DNA of 64,000 bases from Channa striata (lineage: Eukaryota > Chordata > Actinopteri > Anabantiformes > Channidae). The stretch is taken from assembly GCA_033026295.1 (NCBI GenBank), contig CM065188.1:1240001-1304000 (forward strand), in the 5' to 3' direction. The notes under the pieces are model-generated. The model did no database searches. It was not told where the DNA came from and saw nothing but the letters and a program-made list of their open reading frames with translations. The position numbers and the translations under genes were made by a program. Below are positions 59,477 to 64,000 of the stretch, one piece after another; positions within the stretch are counted from its first letter, which is position 1, and each line of letters opens with the position of its first letter.

Positions 59477-62400
59477 TATCAGAACACCATGTTTTAGAGG
59501 ACCCAAATAGATGCAAGAACAAGTGATTGGAAGAAAATGATTTATTGTAAAAGAATGAATGAAATGACGTGATAGGCTTTGACCGGTAGGAACACCCGGG
59601 ATGGCTCACGGCAAGGGAGTATTGATTGGATCTGGAGGAGGGAGAAAGACAGGTGAGTGAGTGGAGGACAACAGAGGGGAAACTTCTGAATGAATAGGGT
59701 CTTACGAAAATGTGGAGAGCTGGCAGAGTGACGGACGGGTTCTCTATGGTAAAGGTGAGTACATGGTGAGACTAGGACAAACTGAAAACGGCTGACAGCG
59801 TCAGGGAGGAAAGCACCCAAAAAGTAACAACGGAAAACGAGGTGAGTGGGAAAGTAACAAAACATAATAGGTCAAGAGCTCTGACAGAAACAAAGTAACA
59901 AAACAGATATACTCATAGGAGTTCATGGAGTCGTCGTAGCAGTGGTGGTGGAGAAGCACAGGTTTCCAAGATGAGTAGGCAAAAAACTGGGACGGAGAAA
60001 TGGCTCTGGCAAGGTGAAAAAACTTGAAACTCGACATAGGATACGACATGACATGAATGATAATGTGGCACTGAGAAATGTGCAGGCAGGGCTTAACTAC
60101 GAGTGGCACAGGTGAAACGTTTCGGTCTAATGAGAGGAGAGGAGACCGTAATGTAACATCCATTTCTGTGTTATCAAACCTAAACCTGGGACAACAGGAG
60201 TTTGGAATCCAACCCCCACGTGGAAAGCAAGGGGGAGGTAGACTGACCCGGCAATAAACTTTCTGCATAAAACAATCCAGCTCAGTCCTCCCCAGGACCA
60301 GATAACACCAAAAAGAACTGAGTAAAACAAACAAACCACATCTGGCTTAAAGCCCCGAATTGACACTCATGCCATTAGCATAAATTTTGCCATGCGTCTT
60401 TTCATCTACCAGACCCTAGACTGTCTCCTAACTCACTTGCAAATGATGTTCTTATCAAGATGGTACCAGCTCTCTGGAAAGGAATTTGCAAGACAACCAT
60501 AAAACCTGAGGTGTGAAACTACTTGAGACAGAAAGACTTGGTTTAAACTCAAACCCCAAAACAGGGACAAATCATCTATCAAGCTTCATAAAACTCAGAC
60601 CAATGTGTTCAGAAGCAAATTTGGAACAATCTGACATGATACCGTCCTTTCTACGACAAGAAATGACGGAGTTATAAAATAAACATTTTAATTCAGAATG
60701 ACGTGAAAGAGTAACACGGCACAACATTGCCACCCTTGGGTGGAAATTATAAATGCCTCCCGAAGATATTCGTCTATAGAAAGAAACAAAACTGCATTAA
60801 TTTGTTGTCTGAAAGTTCAAACACTAAGTCATATTCTTCTGTTAATTCTGTATATTACACATACATGTTACATATTCATGCACGCCTTAGTTATGTAAAC
60901 GTGATCATGTCATGTTATATTAATTCGCTGCGATGTCCAGATAATGCATGACTGAATTCCTAATTGTTGTTGTGTGTTCTTAATGTGTATTAATATGTAT
61001 TAGACAAAGCTAATTTTCCACGTAACAATCATTGGATTCCATCTATTCGTCTAATCAGAACTCTCACATGTATGTTGAAATGAGACACTGATTATTACAC
61101 GCAGCAATCATGTTCTTTTAAGCATTTTAACCTCCATAGGAGTTTGCATAGTATAACAATTGTAAGAAGTTGCTTTGTTTTATAATGTGAGATTTTGGGC
61201 TTGAAGAAAAGAGAAATCTATACTCGACTTTGGATGATTAAAATGAACAAAGGGTTTAATTTGATTTAGCAGCAACGCCTCATAGTCTGGGCGACGCCCC
61301 AACAATATAAAATAAAGTTAAAATTCCTTTGTTAGAAGTTCCAGGAGGAGTTCCAGGAGAGTGAGTTCTAGAAGAGTTCCACTTCGAGCTCCATCCTGAA
61401 GAAGAAATGTGCCTCAGTTAAGAAAAGCTTAGCTGAAGTTGTTCAAATTACTTTTGTCATCAATTCCCTCGTTTGTAACTTTTCGAACTATTTTTAAAGC
61501 GCGCACGTCTTTGCTGCCTATTTTTGTATTAGTTAATTTTGACGATCGGAACTCCAAGCCAAACTGCCATTTTTGTTTGTAACTAGAAAATCCGTCAAAA
61601 TTAATCCAGACTGAGCCCGAGATTTTTATTGAATAGCCATAATTTTATCAACCAGTTTTGTTGAATTATTTCAATTCAACATTTTGGCTCCATTCCTGAC
61701 CGGACAACCAGCGCCTCTGCAAGTCGGCTCAGCCACCAGCCGAACCAGACCACGTTACTGGAGCCTGCCATCTGACCAGGTGAACGCTCCTGTGGGCCGG
61801 CGAAATCTTTGCAGCCACAGCGGATCCTCGCTCTGATAGCTCGCCTGTTAACAGAACCGAGACGGTCCGTCCTGCTCTACAAAAGAACCGGTACCGTTTG
61901 ATGGCTAACCTGGCAGAACAACCTCCAGCGGCTCCCAGGCCAAGTACCAATATCTCTCTCTATTCTATGAAAATTCTGGTGTCCGTAAAGCCTTTATGAA
62001 GTTTCTTTGTAGGGTTTCTAAAATATAATTTCCGTTACTTAGAGGTAAATAGTGACTCGAATCCTTTCCTTTAGCCCAAATTCATCACACGCATACCTGC
62101 ACAATTTATCTGTTTACTTAGAATTGGTTGTTTCATGTTTGTTGTCTATTCGTTTATTCCATTTATTCCATATATCCATATACGCACCCATACTTTAAAA
62201 ATGTCAGTAGTTGTAGGTTAATAAATAATTAAAAGAACTGGTTCTGTGTTTGTCTTTCTTCAGTTAAGCAGACAAAGGTCACTAAAACGAAATAACTCAT
62301 AAGAGACTGATTTTTCGGTTAAATTGTGTTACTCAATTCTATTGTTACTTTGGACCATCAGCGGTTCAGATAATATAATAATCACAGCGTGATTCGGCTC

Positions 62401-62523
62401 AAATGAATCTGGTGCCCCTAAATTTGAGGAAATTCAAATTTTGTATTAATATCAAATCACCCAAATCGAACCAGTTCGCTACAGTAACCAGGGCAACACA
62501 GATCAACGCCACGACCGTGACAA
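59477..62523 (-). mobile_element. Gypsy LTR inserted in the retroviral env leader, itself split
   Basis: The LTR parts are 59477-60151 and 62488-62523, colinear with the solo LTR at 48837-49576. Flanking GGAT (59473-59476) and GGAG (62524-62527) form a 4-bp target duplication with one mismatch. Removing the LTR leaves the env leader in one frame across the two sides. Confidence 0.75.
60152..62483. mobile_element. 2332-bp TG...CA element inside the Gypsy LTR, 4-bp target duplication
   Basis: It starts TGTAACATCC, ends TTCGCTACA, and has GTAA on both sides (60148-60151, 62484-62487). The unbroken Gypsy LTR at 49550-49560 shows the empty site. No long open frame exists, so it is probably a very long solo LTR. 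Related copies are at 32385-36320 (split by DIRS) and 49577-51350. Candidate AATAAA motifs lie near 61310. Confidence 0.75.
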
Positions 62524-62602
62524 GGAGAAATGAGAAAAGGAAAATCATCGGCCAATGCCACCACGGGCAGCAGCTGATTGCTCTCTTGGGTTGATGCTCC
62601 AT
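62524..62602 (-). pseudogene. Retroviral env, first codons
   Basis: ATG at 62602 begins MEHQPKRAISCC and continues into a hydrophobic segment that stops at the Gypsy LTR. The hydrophobic run resumes on the far side at 59472. Confidence 0.65.
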
Positions 62603-62829
62603 GGCTTTAAGAAAACATGTACACTGTCTAACCAATTAATACAATTGCAGCTGTATTAAACAACTCAATGCGAGGAGGTTAAATGTCTCTTCTCTGTTAC
62701 TTAATGGTCAGCTGATGAACAGGACTTTTAACACCGCCAGGTTTCTTTCCCTACATAACGATCCCTGCTGATTGAAGTCCCTCGTGGGTGACTCAAGGTC
62801 ACTCATGTATATGATTGCACAGCTGGTGA

Positions 62830-63430
62830 GAAGTCATCATATGGCTCTGGGACCTTCCTGCAGTGGCTGGCGTGGATCCAAGGAGCTCGCTCCGCCACCT
62901 TAACTGCTGTATGGGTAGTCAGCAATACTGGTGGGTGGCTGTAGCTCAGTTTGCAAGGCAGTTGTCCATGGACCACAGGGTCAATGGTTCAATCCCCAGT
63001 CCTGGCTACATGTCAAAGTGTCCTTGGGCAAGATACTGAACCCCTAGTTGCCCCCAGTGGCCTATGAGCACCCTGCGTGGCAGCCACACCACTGTGTATG
63101 AATCAAAATTACTGTAAGTCGCTTTGGATAAAAGCGTCTACTAAATGTAAATACCTGGAAGGGGCCTCTTTTTGGAGTTCCAATGCTTTCGTCAAAACTC
63201 CTTCACGATCACTTTCTGGCTGGACTCTCATCATGGGAGGGTGGCCAAACAGGATTTCAAATGGACTGAGATTATGTCTTGCTCTCCTCCTCATTCTCAT
63301 GTAAGACAGCATAATGGGAAGTGCTTGAGTCCAGGAAAGGCCAGTTTCTGAACAGCATTTGGCCAATTTGATTTTCAGGGTGTCATTCTGTGAGGTTATT
63401 GCAGCTAATGTGAGGTTATTGCAGCTCTGG
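62830..63430 (-). pseudogene. Retroviral integrase, C-terminal parts, split by a SINE
   Basis: From 63390 to 63160 the minus frame reads LKIKLAKCCSETGLSWTQAL, LSPFEILFGHPP and ALELQKEAPS, the end of a retroviral integrase core. After the SINE, 62935-62830 reads TTHTAVKVAERAPWIHASHC, its C-terminal domain. The catalytic core start is missing. Confidence 0.75.
62938..63158 (+). repeat. tRNA-derived SINE, inside integrase
   Basis: A-box TAGCTCAGTTTGCAAGG, B-box GGTTCAATCCC, core 'aagtgtccttgggcaagatactgaacccc', and 3' end 'cgctttggataaaagcgtct'. It is the best-preserved SINE of the window. Confidence 0.8.
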
Positions 63431-64000
63431 AGGCGAGGATCTCTGAATTGGAAGCTCGGCTCCGCACCATGACAAACAATCCAGCTAGTCAGGCCCCGGT
63501 AGCTGGTGCGGACCAACCTAGCATAGCCACTGTTAGCTTAGCCACTGTTAGCTGTTCCCCAGCAGTACCCGAGCAGCCGGGAAGCCAGGCCGGCTGGGTG
63601 ACGGTTCGTGGCGATCTAATGCTAAACAGACGCCCCAGGTTCACCACCAGCCGGTTCACGTTTCCAATCGATTTTCCCCACTCAGCGACACACCCGCTGA
63701 GGAACGAACTCTGGTAATTGGCGACTCCATAGTCAGAAACGTGAACTTAGAGACGCCAGCGGCCATAGTCCAATGTTACCCTGGGGCCAGAGCGGGCGAC
63801 ATCGAATCATATTTGAAGCTCCTGTCTAAGGATAAACGTAGATACAGTAAGATCATTATTCATGCAGGAACAAATGACGCCCGATTACGCAAATCGGAGG
63901 TCACTAAAATGAATATTGAGTCGGTGTGTAACTTTGCAAAGACAATGTCGGACTCCGTAGTTTTCTCTGGACCCCTGCCAAATCTGATCAGTGACGACAT
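63409..64000 (+). pseudogene. LINE ORF1 with coiled coil and SGNH-esterase-like part, runs off the window
   Basis: The frame reads VIAALEARISELEARLRTMT (coiled coil), then a low-complexity linker. After one frameshift near 63610-63620 it reads LVIGDSIVRNV (about 63712-63745) and IIIHAGTND (about 63855-63880), the GDS and GTND blocks of SGNH hydrolase-like ORF1 proteins of L2/CR1-type fish LINEs. The window ends before the remainder. Confidence 0.65.

Larger units (their letters stand above)
56955..63430 (-). mobile_element. Endogenous retrovirus, 5'-truncated, with several insertions
   Basis: In minus orientation it runs: integrase (63430-62830, broken by a SINE), env start (62602-62524), env remainder (59472-58310), PPT (57466-57455), 3' LTR (57454 to about 56955). 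Inserts are a SINE, a Gypsy LTR with its own insert, and a hAT MITE. The integrase and env style suggest a gamma/epsilon-like fish retrovirus. The gag, protease and RT are absent, cut off at a junction with a LINE near 63430. It is defective. Confidence 0.75.

Noticed and set aside
59477..59506. Start codon of env at 59506
   Set aside because: That ATG belongs to the inserted Gypsy LTR end; the true leader starts at 62602 on the other side of the insertion.
62938..63010. A tRNA gene
   Set aside because: A and B boxes are present, but the cloverleaf is poor and the segment continues into a SINE body and tail shared with other copies.

Overview
This window is nuclear DNA of a ray-finned (teleost) fish. 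The evidence is two intron-split vertebrate genes, a fish-type trace amine receptor relic, and a dense set of teleost transposon families (L2- and RTE-type LINEs, tRNA-derived SINEs, DIRS, Ty3/Gypsy, endogenous retrovirus, hAT and pogo). All calls come from reading the sequence. Exon borders were placed by reading frame, GT/AG signals and remembered family similarity.

Layout. Bases 2-11399 (+) carry the last 21 exons of smg1, from the end of the kinase domain through the C-insertion to the FATC tail, followed by a 3' UTR with poly(A) signals at 11804, 12124 and 12496. Bases 13387-19486 (+) carry a complete 8-exon hydroxyacid (glycolate) oxidase gene, hao1-like, with all active-site residues and a C-terminal peroxisomal signal. 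Several of its introns begin with an AC tract and end with a GT tract, which could base-pair.

From about 19.8 kb to the end the window is almost wholly mobile-element DNA, often nested. A Gypsy element (23734-29229) splits an L2-like LINE and is itself hit by a 992-bp TG...CA insert with 4-bp target duplications and a 692-bp hAT with 8-bp duplications. A 3.2-kb DIRS element (32716-35895), with inverted terminal repeats and an internal complementary region, sits inside another repeat. Next come a retroviral gag-protease relic (36.6-37.5 kb), a frameshifted trace amine receptor (39884-41071, -), a second LINE relic (41.5-43.2 kb, -), and a nearly intact RTE LINE (43940-47030) with perfect 17-bp target duplications and one stop in its pol frame.

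Bases 48.8-63.4 kb are layered. They hold a Gypsy LTR, a large repeat carrying a pogo-like relic, a hAT transposase, a Gypsy gag-protease relic with a perfect 30-bp hairpin, and a minus-strand endogenous retrovirus (integrase, env, PPT, 3' LTR). The retroviral env is broken by a Gypsy LTR that is itself broken by a 2.3-kb TG...CA element. The window ends inside a LINE ORF1 with an SGNH-esterase-like segment.

The two host genes share orientation but no evident pathway: smg1 acts in nonsense-mediated decay, hao1 in peroxisomal glycolate oxidation. I found no clearly new biological system. The most interesting items are the paired AC/GT hao1 introns, the textbook DIRS ends, the three-level insertion in the retroviral env, and the perfect hairpin.
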